From positions 2,448,501-2,512,500 of the forward strand of contig NZ_CP066265.1 in the NCBI RefSeq assembly GCF_023278085.1: a stretch of DNA of 64,000 bases, given 5' to 3'. How positions within the stretch are numbered: the first letter of the stretch is position 1; every line of letters starts with the position of its first letter. Shown piece after piece: positions 18,216-26,916 of the stretch. The position numbers were made by a program, and so were the translations under genes. The notes under the pieces are model-generated. The model did not search any database, was not told the origin of the DNA, and saw only the letters and a list, made by a program, of their open reading frames with translations. This stretch comes from Pseudomonas syringae (GTDB lineage Bacteria > Pseudomonadota > Gammaproteobacteria > Pseudomonadales > Pseudomonadaceae).

Positions 18216-19115
18216 TCAGGCTGACAGCCGGGCCTTGGCCACGCGCGAGCCGTTGCTGCGCCCCAGCACCTCGCAGATTCGCTGGCCAGCCTGGATGACT
18301 TGATCAAGATCAACGCCGGTCTCGATACCCAGCCCTTGCAACATGTACAGCACATCCTCGGTGGCGACATTGCCGCTCGCCCCCTTGGCGTAGGGGCAGC
18401 CGCCCAGGCCTGCGACAGAGCTGTCGAATACCTGGATGCCTTCTTCCAGACTGGCGTAAATGTTCACCAGCGCCTGGCCGTAGGTGTCGTGAAAGTGTCC
18501 GGCCAGTTTGCTGCGGGGGATGTGTGCAGCCACTGCATTGAACAGGGCGCGGGCAGCGCCGGGCGTGCCGATGCCAATGGTGTCGCCCAGCGAAATCTCG
18601 TAACAGCCCATGGCATGCAGCTCATTGGCAACTGCGACGACCTGTTCGGGCGACACATTGCCCTCATAAGGGCAACCCAATACGCAGGACACATAACCCC
18701 GAACCCGCAAGCCATGCAGGCGAGCGGCGGCCATGACCGGCGCGAAGCGTTCCAGGCTTTCGCTGATCGAGCAGTTCAGGTTGCGCTGAGAGAATGCCTG
18801 GCTCGCTGCGGCGAAGACTGCGACTTCTCCGGCACCGGCTGCCAGCGCATCTTCGAACCCTCTGAGATTTGGCGTCAGGGCCGAATATATTACGCCCTCA
18901 CGGCGCTGAATCTGCGCCAGCACCTGGGCCGAACCCGCCATTTGCGGCACCCATCTGGCGGACACGAAACTGCCCGCTTCTATGTGGCCAAATCCGGCAG
19001 CACTCAGGTCGTCGACCAGACGCACCTTGGCCTCGACACTGATCGGCAGCGCCTCATTCTGCAAACCGTCACGCGGACCGACTTCGACGATATTCACTTT
19101 TTGCGGGAGTGACAT
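18216..19115 (-). CDS. liuE: Hydroxymethylglutaryl-CoA lyase
   Basis: The 299-residue enzyme cleaves HMG-CoA to acetoacetate and acetyl-CoA, the last step of leucine catabolism. It is a DRE-TIM-type TIM barrel: VEVGPRDGLQNE at the N-terminus supplies catalytic Arg and metal-binding Asp, GHFHDTYGQALVNI supplies metal His residues, and GLGGCPYAKGASGNVATED holds the lid cysteine and downstream motif. Length is normal. It lies 16 bases after liuR on the same strand, so probably liuR-liuE is one transcript. It is separated from liuABCD by 700 bases, unlike the liuRABCDE order I recall for P. aeruginosa. The stop codon lies within a small hairpin (18211-18229). Confidence 0.93.
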   Translation of the reverse strand: MSLPQKVNIVEVGPRDGLQNEALPISVEAKVRLVDDLSAAGFGHIEAGSFVSARWVPQMAGSAQVLAQIQRREGVIYSALTPNLRGFEDALAAGAGEVAVFAAASQAFSQRNLNCSISESLERFAPVMAAARLHGLRVRGYVSCVLGCPYEGNVSPEQVVAVANELHAMGCYEISLGDTIGIGTPGAARALFNAVAAHIPRSKLAGHFHDTYGQALVNIYASLEEGIQVFDSSVAGLGGCPYAKGASGNVATEDVLYMLQGLGIETGVDLDQVIQAGQRICEVLGRSNGSRVAKARLSA

Positions 19116-19131
19116 GGCAGTGCCTGCAGGG

Positions 19132-19524
19132 TCAGTGTGACGTGGCGGCGGTTTTATCGAGCTCGGCGCGGCAACGCTCTTCGGCGGTGTCCAGTTCCAG
19201 TTGCATCTGCTGAATGTCCAGCAGTTGCTGTTCCAGTTGCGCCCGGCGCTCGGTGATTTTGCCGAGCATGGTCTGCAATTGTTTCTGGTTACCGCCGCTC
19301 GGGTCGTACAGCGAAATCAGCTCTTTGCATTCGGCCAGTGAAAAGCCGATCCGCTTGCCGCGCAGGATCAGTTTCAGGGTGACTTTGTCACGCGCCGAAT
19401 AGATACGCTCCAGCCCCTTGCGTTCCGGGCTGAGCATGCCTTGCTCTTCATAGAAGCGGATTGCGCGGGTGGTGATGTCCAGCTCGCGGGCAAGTTCGGA
19501 AATACTGTAGGTCTGACTGCTCAT
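19132..19524 (-). CDS. liuR: MerR-family regulator of leucine/isovalerate degradation
   Basis: The 130-residue protein has an N-terminal MerR winged-helix domain (YSISELARELDITTRAIRFYEEQGMLSPERKGLERIYSARD...) and a C-terminal coiled coil (about 85-125) that would dimerise. It lacks the cysteine cluster of metal-sensing MerR proteins: the only cysteines are isolated (for example in the ECKEL and ERCRAEL segments). Adjacent liu genes identify it as LiuR, which is thought to respond to a pathway CoA intermediate. Matching operator-like sites precede both liuR and liuA. The ribosome-binding site is weak (gag at about 8 bases). Confidence 0.88.
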   Translation of the reverse strand: MSSQTYSISELARELDITTRAIRFYEEQGMLSPERKGLERIYSARDKVTLKLILRGKRIGFSLAECKELISLYDPSGGNQKQLQTMLGKITERRAQLEQQLLDIQQMQLELDTAEERCRAELDKTAATSH

Positions 19525-19564
19525 GGTGGTACTCGGCGGGGCTTGGGCTCTAACCTACGGTTGC

Positions 19565-19580
19565 TTTACGTATGCGTCAA
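19565..19580. promoter_or_regulatory. LiuR-like operator upstream of liuR (autoregulatory)
   Basis: TTTACGTATGCGTCAA shares the TTTACGT-NNN-CGT-N-AA pattern with the perfect palindrome before liuA. It lies about 40 bases upstream of the liuR start. On the minus strand it begins TTGACG, a good -35, with TAGGTT 17 bases downstream. This suggests self-regulation. Its match is imperfect, so affinity may differ. Confidence 0.6.
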
Positions 19581-19626
19581 GCTGCAAGCTACAAGCTACA
19601 AGTCAGAAGCTTGAGGCTTGCAGCTT
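19579..19626. repeat. Inverted and tandem AGCTGCAAGCT-type repeat
   Basis: aagctgcaagctacaag (19579-19595) pairs with cttgaggcttgcagctt (19610-19626) at 15 of 17 positions. The left arm also contains tandem caagcta units. Such gctgcaagct repeats occur between genes in pseudomonads (from memory). Here it lies between the LysR gene stop and the liuR promoter and may serve as a terminator for the LysR gene. Confidence 0.6.
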
Positions 19627-19631
19627 CCTCT

Positions 19632-20549
19632 TCAGCCTTTTTCCTGAGCAACTATCCGCTGTGCCAGCTCGATGATCTGCTCTCGCATCCAGCGATTGGC
19701 AGGGTCCTGATCGGTGCTTTCGTGCCAGTAGAGATGGGTTTCGACCGAGGGAACGTCATTGATCGGCAGGTCCACATAATGCAGGTCGTTGCGACGGGCG
19801 AAGCGCTCCGGCACGGTCATGACCATATCGGTCTGCTGCAATACCTGGGTCGCCATGAGGTAATGCTGGGAGCGCAACGCGATTTTGCGCTGGATGCCCA
19901 TCTTGCCCAGCGCAAGGTCCACATGGCCCAGTCCACTGCGGCGACTGGAGATATGAATGTGTGCTTGCGCCAGATAATCATCCAGCGTCACTGAGGCCTT
20001 GCCAGCCAGCGGGTGCGCCTTGCGCATGCTGCATACATAGCGGTCTTCCATCAGCTTGACATGGCGTACTTGCGGGTCGGTGTTGAGCGGCGCATCCACG
20101 GCGAAATCCAGGCGTCCGGCCGCCAGTTCCTTGGTGGTTTCACGGCGCTTGGACAAAAAGCTCTCGATGGTGACAGTAGGTGCCAGGCGTCGCAGCCGCT
20201 GGAACAGCGCTGGCAGGATCACCGCTTCGGTCAGGTCGGTCATGCTGATGCGGTAGTTCTTGTTGGCCTGCAACGGGTTGAATATGCGGCTTTCCTGCAC
20301 CGAGACCCTGAGCAGCGACAGCGCATTGCGTACCGGGCCGATGATGTTCTGCGCCATGGGCGTAGGCACCATGCCTTGTGCCGTGCGCACGAACAACGGG
20401 TCGTTGAAGGTTTCGCGCAAGCGCGCCAGTGCATTGGAAACGGCGGGCTGGGTGATCCCGACGATCTGCCCGGCGCGGGTCAGGTTGGCCTCGGTATAGA
20501 TGGCGTCGAAGACAATGAATAGGTTGAGATCGACCTTGCTCAGGTTCAT
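19632..20549 (-). CDS. LysR-family transcriptional regulator (NodD-like subgroup)
   Basis: The 305-residue protein has an N-terminal winged-helix domain (DLNLFIVFDAIYTEANLTRAGQIVGITQPAVSNALARLRETF) and a type-2 periplasmic-binding-like effector domain from about residue 90. The opening is of the NodD/NahR-like class. It is divergent from the acyl-CoA dehydrogenase gene across 186 bases, the classical arrangement for a LysR regulator and its target, so it probably controls that gene in response to a fatty or carboxylic acid derivative. The shared region contains an AT-rich stretch near 20618-20645 that could hold the T-N11-A site. Inducer unknown. Confidence 0.88.
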   Translation of the reverse strand: MNLSKVDLNLFIVFDAIYTEANLTRAGQIVGITQPAVSNALARLRETFNDPLFVRTAQGMVPTPMAQNIIGPVRNALSLLRVSVQESRIFNPLQANKNYRISMTDLTEAVILPALFQRLRRLAPTVTIESFLSKRRETTKELAAGRLDFAVDAPLNTDPQVRHVKLMEDRYVCSMRKAHPLAGKASVTLDDYLAQAHIHISSRRSGLGHVDLALGKMGIQRKIALRSQHYLMATQVLQQTDMVMTVPERFARRNDLHYVDLPINDVPSVETHLYWHESTDQDPANRWMREQIIELAQRIVAQEKG

Positions 20550-20735
20550 GGGTGAGGATGCCTCGTACTGTTATTGTGGTTCGCCGTTTATCAGGTTAGG
20601 ACGTGACGCAGCGTTGTTCGATCATATATCGGTTATGAATGTTTATACACGCCGAGAATAGATTAGATAAATGGCTGGAGGTTCTTTAGCATCCGTTTGA
20701 CGACATCGACACTCTGACCGAGAAGGTAGCGGCCC

Positions 20736-21965
20736 ATGGATTTCGCGTACTCCCCGAAAGTGCAGGCACTGCGTGAGCGCGTCACGGCGTTCATGGATGC
20801 TTACGTTTATCCCGCCGAGCCGGTCTTCGAACAGCAAGTGGCCGAAGGTGATCGCTGGCAGCCCACCGCAATCATGGAAGAACTCAAGGCCAAGGCAAAA
20901 GCCGAAGGTCTGTGGAATCTGTTTTTGCCGGAGTCTGAACTGGGCGCCGGGCTGAGCAATCTGGAGTACGCGCCGCTGGCGGAAATCATGGGCCGCTCGC
21001 TGCTGGGGCCGGAGCCGTTCAACTGCTCTGCGCCTGACACCGGCAACATGGAGGTGCTGGTGCGCTATGCCAGCGATGAGCAGAAAAAACAGTGGCTGGA
21101 GCCGCTGTTGCGCGGTGAGATTCGTTCGGCCTTTGCGATGACCGAGCCTGATGTGGCGTCTTCGGACGCGACCAACATGGCCGCACGCGCCGAGCGTGAT
21201 GGCGATGAGTGGGTCATCAACGGACGTAAATGGTGGACCTCCGGGGCCTGTGACCCGCGCTGCAAAATTCTGATCTTCATGGGCCTGAGCAACCCCGACG
21301 GGCCGCGCCATCAGCAGCACTCCATGATTCTGGTGCCGGTCGATACGCCCGGCGTGAAGATCGTCCGGCCGCTGCCGGTATTCGGTTATGACGACGCGCC
21401 CCACGGGCATGCCGAAGTGCTGTTCGACAATGTGCGTTTGCCTTATGAAAACGTGTTACTGGGCGAGGGCCGAGGTTTCGAGATCGCTCAGGGGCGACTG
21501 GGCCCAGGGCGTATTCATCACTGCATGCGCTCTATCGGCATGGCTGAAAGGGCGCTTGAACTGATGTGCAAACGCGCCATCAACCGCGTCGCGTTTGGCC
21601 AGCCGCTGGCAAGACTGGGCGGCAACATCGATAAAATCGCTGATTCACGGATGGAGATCGATATGGCCAGGCTGCTGACCCTGAAAGCCGCCTATATGAT
21701 GGACACGGCAGGTAACAAGGTCGCCAAAAGCGAAATTGCGCAGATCAAGGTGGTCGCGCCCAACGTTGCCCTGAACGTCATCGATCGTGCCATTCAGATG
21801 CATGGCGGTGCCGGGGTTTCCAATGATTTCCCGCTGGCCTACATGTACGCCATGCAACGCACCCTGCGGCTGGCCGATGGCCCGGATGAAGTGCACCGCG
21901 CTGCTATCGGCAAGTTCGAGCTGGGCAAGTACCTGCCTGCGGACCTGTCGCGCAGTCGCTCCTGA
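20736..21965 (+). CDS. Acyl-CoA dehydrogenase (ACAD10/11-like)
   Basis: The 409-residue flavoprotein has the acyl-CoA dehydrogenase fold: [16 protein letters not shown] and [20 protein letters not shown] in the beta domain, then [29 protein letters not shown] and [44 protein letters not shown] in the C-terminal helices. The DGPDEVHR segment and overall sequence fit the subgroup that includes ACAD10/11 and acts on long or branched acyl-CoAs. AAGG precedes the ATG. It is transcribed divergently from the LysR gene. The substrate is not predictable from sequence. Confidence 0.9.
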   Translation: MDFAYSPKVQALRERVTAFMDAYVYPAEPVFEQQVAEGDRWQPTAIMEELKAKAKAEGLWNLFLPESELGAGLSNLEYAPLAEIMGRSLLGPEPFNCSAPDTGNMEVLVRYASDEQKKQWLEPLLRGEIRSAFAMTEPDVASSDATNMAARAERDGDEWVINGRKWWTSGACDPRCKILIFMGLSNPDGPRHQQHSMILVPVDTPGVKIVRPLPVFGYDDAPHGHAEVLFDNVRLPYENVLLGEGRGFEIAQGRLGPGRIHHCMRSIGMAERALELMCKRAINRVAFGQPLARLGGNIDKIADSRMEIDMARLLTLKAAYMMDTAGNKVAKSEIAQIKVVAPNVALNVIDRAIQMHGGAGVSNDFPLAYMYAMQRTLRLADGPDEVHRAAIGKFELGKYLPADLSRSRS

Positions 21966-21977
21966 GCAGCAAGCGAG

Positions 21978-23333
21978 CTATTGCACCCAGACTTCGACAC
22001 GGCGGTTCTTGATCCGGCCGTCGTCGATGTCATTGGTTGCCACCGGCATCTCGTCGCCCAGGCCAAGAATCTCGCGGAAGGTCACGCCGCTCTTCAGCAG
22101 CTCGCGGCGCACGGCCATGGCCCGAAGTCGTGACAGCAGGGCAGCACGTGCCGGGTCGCTCTTGGCATCGCCGAAGCCGACCAGTGTCACGTGCTGGTCG
22201 AGCCGGTCATTGGCCTTCAGGTAATCAACGACACGCTTGAGGTCTTGCTGAGCCTTGTTGTCCAGCCTGGCGCTGCCCTGCGCGAAGCGAAAATTGACCG
22301 AAAGCCGCTCGGCCTTGCGGGTCAACGCTTGATAGTCGGCAGGCATCTGGGCGGTGGGCTGAACCTTGAGCGCCTGCACGGTCTGCGCGACAAAACCTTC
22401 CTGAGCCACAATGGCCTGACCCTCGGCACTCTGCGCAAAACGCACCAGTGCCTGCGCCCAGCGTTGATGAGTGGCAGGCGGCACATACAGATAGAGCCGC
22501 CGCGACAACGGATAGTCTTCGGTAGCGATCAGGCTGATGGTCGGCAACATGGGCCTGGATTCACCGTCGGCAATGGCCACCGCTCTGGCGTGCCTGATCG
22601 ACGGCATTCCGGTAAAGCCTACGCCATTGGGATCTTTGCTGACCTCATCGGACAATTGCTCGCTGGACTCGAAGCGCACCGCAGCACTGGACAGGTTCTT
22701 GCCATATTTGGCCAGTACCAGTTCCTTGAAGGTTTCGTAGGTGCCGGACTTTTCGTCGCGAACATACAGATGAATGACTCCCGGATTGCCACCCACTTCA
22801 CTCCAGTCTCTGACTTCGCCGCTGAAAATGCGTGCCAGTTGCAACGTATCCAGCTGTCGCAGCGGGTTGCCGGGATGCACTATCACCGCAACGCCATCGA
22901 TGGCGATGATTTGCTCACCTGCGGCGCTCTTGAGATCACCCAGACTGGCCAGTTCTCGGGCTTCCTGGTCCTTGATCGGTCGCGAAGAAGCGGCAATGTC
23001 GGCATTACCGGCCTTTAACGCGGTGAACCCGGTGCCTGAGCCATGCGCGGTGACCTCGACGCTGACTGTTTGGCCCGATGCGGTAGTGCCGACCACTCGC
23101 TGTTCGTTGAGCGCAGTACCCGGCACGCTCTGCACCGCTTGCATGCCTTGCTGGCGCAGCATGCCTTCGACCAGCGCAGGCCCGAGTTCGGCATTGATGG
23201 TGTTGGACCCTTGGATACGCAAGGTCGGCATATCGCTGGCGGGGACAGGCAACGCCGCCTGCGCAGTGAGGGGCAGGGTGGCGCTCGACAGGATCAGCGC
23301 CGTTAGCAGAGCGCGCAGCATCGGCGTCACCAT
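21978..23333 (-). CDS. Phosphate-binding-like (PstS-type) domain fused to OmpA C-terminal domain
   Basis: The 451-residue protein has a signal peptide (about 1-26, ends AQA), a PstS-like periplasmic binding domain (about 35-320, with IQGSNTINAELGPALVEGMLRQQG near the start and YVRDEKSGTYETFKELVL, a typical anion-binding turn) and a C-terminal OmpA/MotB peptidoglycan-binding domain (about 345-451, with VTLVGFGDAKSDPARAALLSRLRAMAVRREL and NRRVEVWVQ at the end). The combination suggests a solute-binding lobe tethered to the cell wall. No pst transporter genes are near. It is convergent with the acyl-CoA dehydrogenase gene across 12 bases. Alternative start at 23321. Confidence 0.85.
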   Translation of the reverse strand: MVTPMLRALLTALILSSATLPLTAQAALPVPASDMPTLRIQGSNTINAELGPALVEGMLRQQGMQAVQSVPGTALNEQRVVGTTASGQTVSVEVTAHGSGTGFTALKAGNADIAASSRPIKDQEARELASLGDLKSAAGEQIIAIDGVAVIVHPGNPLRQLDTLQLARIFSGEVRDWSEVGGNPGVIHLYVRDEKSGTYETFKELVLAKYGKNLSSAAVRFESSEQLSDEVSKDPNGVGFTGMPSIRHARAVAIADGESRPMLPTISLIATEDYPLSRRLYLYVPPATHQRWAQALVRFAQSAEGQAIVAQEGFVAQTVQALKVQPTAQMPADYQALTRKAERLSVNFRFAQGSARLDNKAQQDLKRVVDYLKANDRLDQHVTLVGFGDAKSDPARAALLSRLRAMAVRRELLKSGVTFREILGLGDEMPVATNDIDDGRIKNRRVEVWVQ

Positions 23334-23460
23334 GGATCACGGGAGGGTGTCGGGAGATTAAGACAGAGACGTTGCTGGAATATGACAGTTGAGCGATTAA
23401 CGAGTCTTTAAACACCGGCCTGCTTTGTGTAATGGACAGGCCGGTGCAACGAGCGGCGGA

Positions 23461-24273
23461 TCAGTTCAGTTCGAGCCAGATAGGCGCGTGATCCGATGGT
23501 TTTTCCATGCTGCGCAAATCGTAGTCCACGCCTGCAGCCTTGATGCGTGGCTGCAAACCGGTGGAGGTCATGATCAGGTCGATGCGCAGGCCGCGCTTCG
23601 GCTCGTCTTCAAAGCCACGGCTACGGTAGTCGAACCAGCTGAACCGGTCGTTCACCTCAGGGTGCAGGTAACGAAAACTGTCTACCAGCCCCCAGTTTTT
23701 CAGGCGCTCCATCCACTCGCGCTCTTCCGGCAGAAAGCTGCACTTGCCGGTTTTCAGCCAGCGCTTGGCATTGTCGGCACCGATACCAATGTCACAGTCT
23801 TGCGGCGAGATGTTCACATCGCCCATCACGATCAGCGGCTGCTCGTTGCTGAAACGGCTTTCCAGCAACGCCTGAAGGTCTTCATAGAAACGCTGCTTGG
23901 CCGGAAACTTGGTCGGGTGATCGCGACTTTCGCCCTGCGGAAAATAGCCATTCATGATGGTGACCGGCTGGCCATTGCTGTCTGCATAGGTGCCCCAGAT
24001 GAAGCGCTTCTGGGATTCCTCGTTATCCCCCTCAAAGCCCTTGTGCAGTTCCAGCGGCGGATTGCGCGACAGCAGGGCGACCCCGTAGTGGCCTTTCTGG
24101 CCATGAAAATGCACGTGATAGCCCAGCGCTTCGATTTCCGCATAGGGAAATTGCTCGTCCGAGACCTTGGTTTCCTGAAGACCGATCACGTCAGGCTGGT
24201 GCTTTTCGATCAGCGCCGCCAATTGATGCGGTCGAGCGCGCAGCCCATTGATGTTGAACGAGACGATTTTCAT
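23461..24273 (-). CDS. xthA: Exodeoxyribonuclease III
   Basis: The 270-residue enzyme belongs to the exonuclease-endonuclease-phosphatase fold and acts as AP endonuclease and 3'-5' exonuclease in base-excision repair. Visible active-site elements are [14 protein letters not shown] (Asn metal ligand), VIGLQETKV (metal Glu), [25 protein letters not shown] (catalytic Asp and Asn) and the final [13 protein letters not shown] (catalytic Asp-His pair). The ATG at 24273 has AGGA about 12 bases upstream. In-frame codons further upstream to 24390 are of no family character. It is a single gene, divergent from the GNAT gene. Confidence 0.95.
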   Translation of the reverse strand: MKIVSFNINGLRARPHQLAALIEKHQPDVIGLQETKVSDEQFPYAEIEALGYHVHFHGQKGHYGVALLSRNPPLELHKGFEGDNEESQKRFIWGTYADSNGQPVTIMNGYFPQGESRDHPTKFPAKQRFYEDLQALLESRFSNEQPLIVMGDVNISPQDCDIGIGADNAKRWLKTGKCSFLPEEREWMERLKNWGLVDSFRYLHPEVNDRFSWFDYRSRGFEDEPKRGLRIDLIMTSTGLQPRIKAAGVDYDLRSMEKPSDHAPIWLELN

Positions 24274-24460
24274 AAAACAGCGGTCCTGAGCAAAACAAAC
24301 TGCGATGCTAGCTGACCTGCCGATCGAGAACCAGCGTCGTCGGACACGACAGTGGCGCAGGGTCGGACAATTCGTTGGAACTGTTCTCAATCGCCATCAC
24401 TCGAAAGCCTGCTGCCAAAACCGCTGCGCCAGACGCAGTTCCGTTAACACGAGGCCCTTT

Positions 24461-25132
24461 ATGTCCCTACCTGTTGCCATCACGGGCGAAATCCGCCAGC
24501 TCGACAGCGGTTACTCCCGTGAAACCCGTGCCTTGCTGTTCAGGGCTTATCGGCACGACCCGACGTTCGCTTACCTGTTCAACGCTGAGCGTGAAGGGTA
24601 CGAACAACGCGTGCTGGCGACCATTCGCCATCTGGTCAAACAGCATTTCCTGCAGAACCAGCCTGCGCTCGGTCTGTTCCTGGAGGATCGTCTGGTTGGT
24701 GTTGCACTGGTTGCGCCGCCTCAGCGTCGCCTGGGTGTTACCGAGAGCTGGGCCTGGCGTCTGCGCATGGTCATGGACACCGGTCTGGGCTGTACCCAAC
24801 GCTACCTGGCGTATTACAACGCTGTGCTGGCCTGTGTGCCTTCGGAAACCGCGCATGTTCTGCCGCTGATCGGGCTTGATCCGGAATACCAGGGCCAGAA
24901 GCTCGGCCAAGACTTGAGCGAGCGACTGCTTGCGGCGTTGCACGACTGGTGCGCAGTAGACGAAAACTCGCAAGGGATTGTCGTCGACACCGGAAATCCC
25001 CGTTATTTCGAGTTCTATAAGCGACAAGGCTACGAGGAAATTGGCGAGATCGCCGTAGGACCTGTTCGCGAACATGTGTTCTTCCATCCGAACCCTCAGG
25101 TTTCTCTGGCGGTCCCTGACGCAACGGTTTGA
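24461..25132 (+). CDS. GNAT-family N-acetyltransferase
   Basis: The 223-residue protein carries the GNAT acetyl-CoA-binding pattern in LPLIGLDPEYQGQKLGQDLSERLLAAL (Q/RxxGxG/A type, here Q-G-Q-K-L-G-Q) and the C-terminal VVDTGNPRYFEFYKRQGYEEIGE strand-helix typical of the fold. GAGG lies 8 bases before the ATG at 24461. Upstream in-frame sequence overlaps the xthA promoter region and is ignored. It ends about 60 bases before tamA. Acceptor unknown: no antibiotic-specific signature is visible. Confidence 0.85.
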   Translation: MSLPVAITGEIRQLDSGYSRETRALLFRAYRHDPTFAYLFNAEREGYEQRVLATIRHLVKQHFLQNQPALGLFLEDRLVGVALVAPPQRRLGVTESWAWRLRMVMDTGLGCTQRYLAYYNAVLACVPSETAHVLPLIGLDPEYQGQKLGQDLSERLLAALHDWCAVDENSQGIVVDTGNPRYFEFYKRQGYEEIGEIAVGPVREHVFFHPNPQVSLAVPDATV

Positions 25133-25191
25133 ATATTCGCCAATTCGTGGGCTTCCAGTGCAGCCTGTCGATCGTGATAGCATCCACGCCC

Positions 25192-26916
25192 ATGAAAATG
25201 TTCAAGCTATTCAGCAGCCTGGTCCTGATGTCCATGAGCGCAACGGCGTTGGCCGAGGCCCGTCTGGATGTCCGGATCGAGCCCGCCAACCCGCAACTCA
25301 AGGCCAACGTTGAAGGCTACGTGGGCGATCCGGGCGAGCGTGACGCCAAGGCCCTGCGCAACTTCAGTCTTGGCGCTGAGCAGCAGGCGGAAAAGGCAGC
25401 GCAGGCGCTGGGCTATTATCAGGCGCAGATCGACAGCAAAATCCAGGACGGTCCCGAGCCGCGCCTGGTCATCAACATCAAGCCGGGTGAGCCGATTCAC
25501 CTGCGCAATGTGGTTATCCGGGTCGAGGGTCCTGCTGCGTCGCTCAAGGCATTCAAGGTGCCGAAGAGTGATGCGCTCAAGACCGGCGCTGTGCTTAACC
25601 ACGGCAATTACGAAGACGCCAAGCGCCTGATTCAGAATCAGGCATCGCGTTATGGTTTCTTCAGTGGCCGTTTCACCCACCAGCGCCTGGCCATCGACCC
25701 GCGAGCCGGCGTCGCCGACATCGAACTGGTCTACGACAGCGGTCCACGCTACACGCTGGGTCAGGTGAAGTTCAGCGGCAACACCCCCTTCGATGAAGAC
25801 CTGCTCAAACGCATGGTGCCCTTCAAGGAAAACACCCCCTACGACTCGCAACTGATCGCCGAGCTGACCCAGGACATGCAGGCCAGCGGTTATTTTGAAG
25901 GCGTGCGAGTCGACGCCGTACCCACGGCGGCGGTGAATGATGTGATTCCGGTTACCGTCCAGCTTGAAACCCGCAAGCCGCGCACCATGGGCCTGGGGCT
26001 GGGCTATTCCACCGACGTGGGGCCACGTGGCAAAGCCAACTGGACCCGCCACTGGGCCAACCCGCAAGGCCATAGCTACGGCTTCGAATCGGAAATTTCC
26101 GCGCCACGGCAGAACGTCGGCTTGTGGTACGACGTACCGCTCGATCCGCCGTTGACCGACAAAATGCGTTACGCCGGTGGCTATCAATATGAAGAGATCG
26201 CCGGCACTGACAGCCTCAGCAAGCTGCTGACTGTCGGGCCGGAATGGCACAGCAAGCTGCCCAGCGGCTGGGAGCGGGTCATTTCCCTGAAATGGCAACG
26301 TGAAGAATACCGGCTGGGCGACGACGCGGGCCTGAGCACGCTGCTGATGCCGGGCATCAGTTACTCGTACCTGCGCAGTGACAATCGCATCGACCCGAGT
26401 CACGGCTATCGTCTGCAATTTGAAACACAGGTGGCCAAAGAGGGCATGTTGTCGGACGCCAACCTGGTCCATGCCAACGTGTTGCTCAAAGGCCTGACCA
26501 CGGTTGCCCAGAACCACCGCTTCCTTGGCCGCGTGCAGCTTGGCGGCAACCTCACTGACGGTTACACCTCGATACCGCCTTCGCTGCGCTTTTTTGCCGG
26601 TGGCGATCAGAGCGTGCGCGGCTATGACTATCAGAAACTCTCACCGACCAATTCCGACGGCGATCGCACCGGCGGCCGCTACATGTTTGCGGGCAGTGTC
26701 GAATACCAGTACTCGATTGCCGAGAAGTGGCGGCTGGCGACCTTTGTCGACCAGGGTAACTCGTTCAACAATCTGGACCGGCCAGACCTGAAGACCGGGG
26801 TCGGCTTCGGCGTGCGCTGGGTTTCACCGGTAGGGCCGTTGCGCCTCGATCTGGCGCACGGGCTGGACGATGACGGTGGAATCCGCCTGCACTTCTCGAT
26901 GGGGCCGGAACTGTGA
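25192..26916 (+). CDS. tamA: Translocation and assembly module outer-membrane protein TamA
   Basis: The roughly 574-residue Omp85-family protein starts with a signal peptide (MKMFKLFSSLVLMSMSATALAEA), followed by three POTRA domains (about 25-260; GPEPRLVINIKPGEPIHLRNVVIRVEG is a typical POTRA strand) and a 16-strand barrel (about 265-574) with the conserved loop-6 segment FFAGGDQSVRGYDYQ (VRGY/F motif). It works with TamB in assembling autotransporters and other outer-membrane proteins. The start is uncertain: ATG at 25192 or 25198, neither with a strong ribosome-binding site. Its TGA overlaps the GTG start of tamB. Confidence 0.93.
   Translation: MKMFKLFSSLVLMSMSATALAEARLDVRIEPANPQLKANVEGYVGDPGERDAKALRNFSLGAEQQAEKAAQALGYYQAQIDSKIQDGPEPRLVINIKPGEPIHLRNVVIRVEGPAASLKAFKVPKSDALKTGAVLNHGNYEDAKRLIQNQASRYGFFSGRFTHQRLAIDPRAGVADIELVYDSGPRYTLGQVKFSGNTPFDEDLLKRMVPFKENTPYDSQLIAELTQDMQASGYFEGVRVDAVPTAAVNDVIPVTVQLETRKPRTMGLGLGYSTDVGPRGKANWTRHWANPQGHSYGFESEISAPRQNVGLWYDVPLDPPLTDKMRYAGGYQYEEIAGTDSLSKLLTVGPEWHSKLPSGWERVISLKWQREEYRLGDDAGLSTLLMPGISYSYLRSDNRIDPSHGYRLQFETQVAKEGMLSDANLVHANVLLKGLTTVAQNHRFLGRVQLGGNLTDGYTSIPPSLRFFAGGDQSVRGYDYQKLSPTNSDGDRTGGRYMFAGSVEYQYSIAEKWRLATFVDQGNSFNNLDRPDLKTGVGFGVRWVSPVGPLRLDLAHGLDDDGGIRLHFSMGPEL

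Noticed and set aside
18300-18313. Perfect Anr/FNR-like box TTGAT-caag-ATCAA
   Set aside because: It lies in the coding region of liuE, far from any start, and is explained by the Val-Asp-Leu-Asp-Gln-Val codons.
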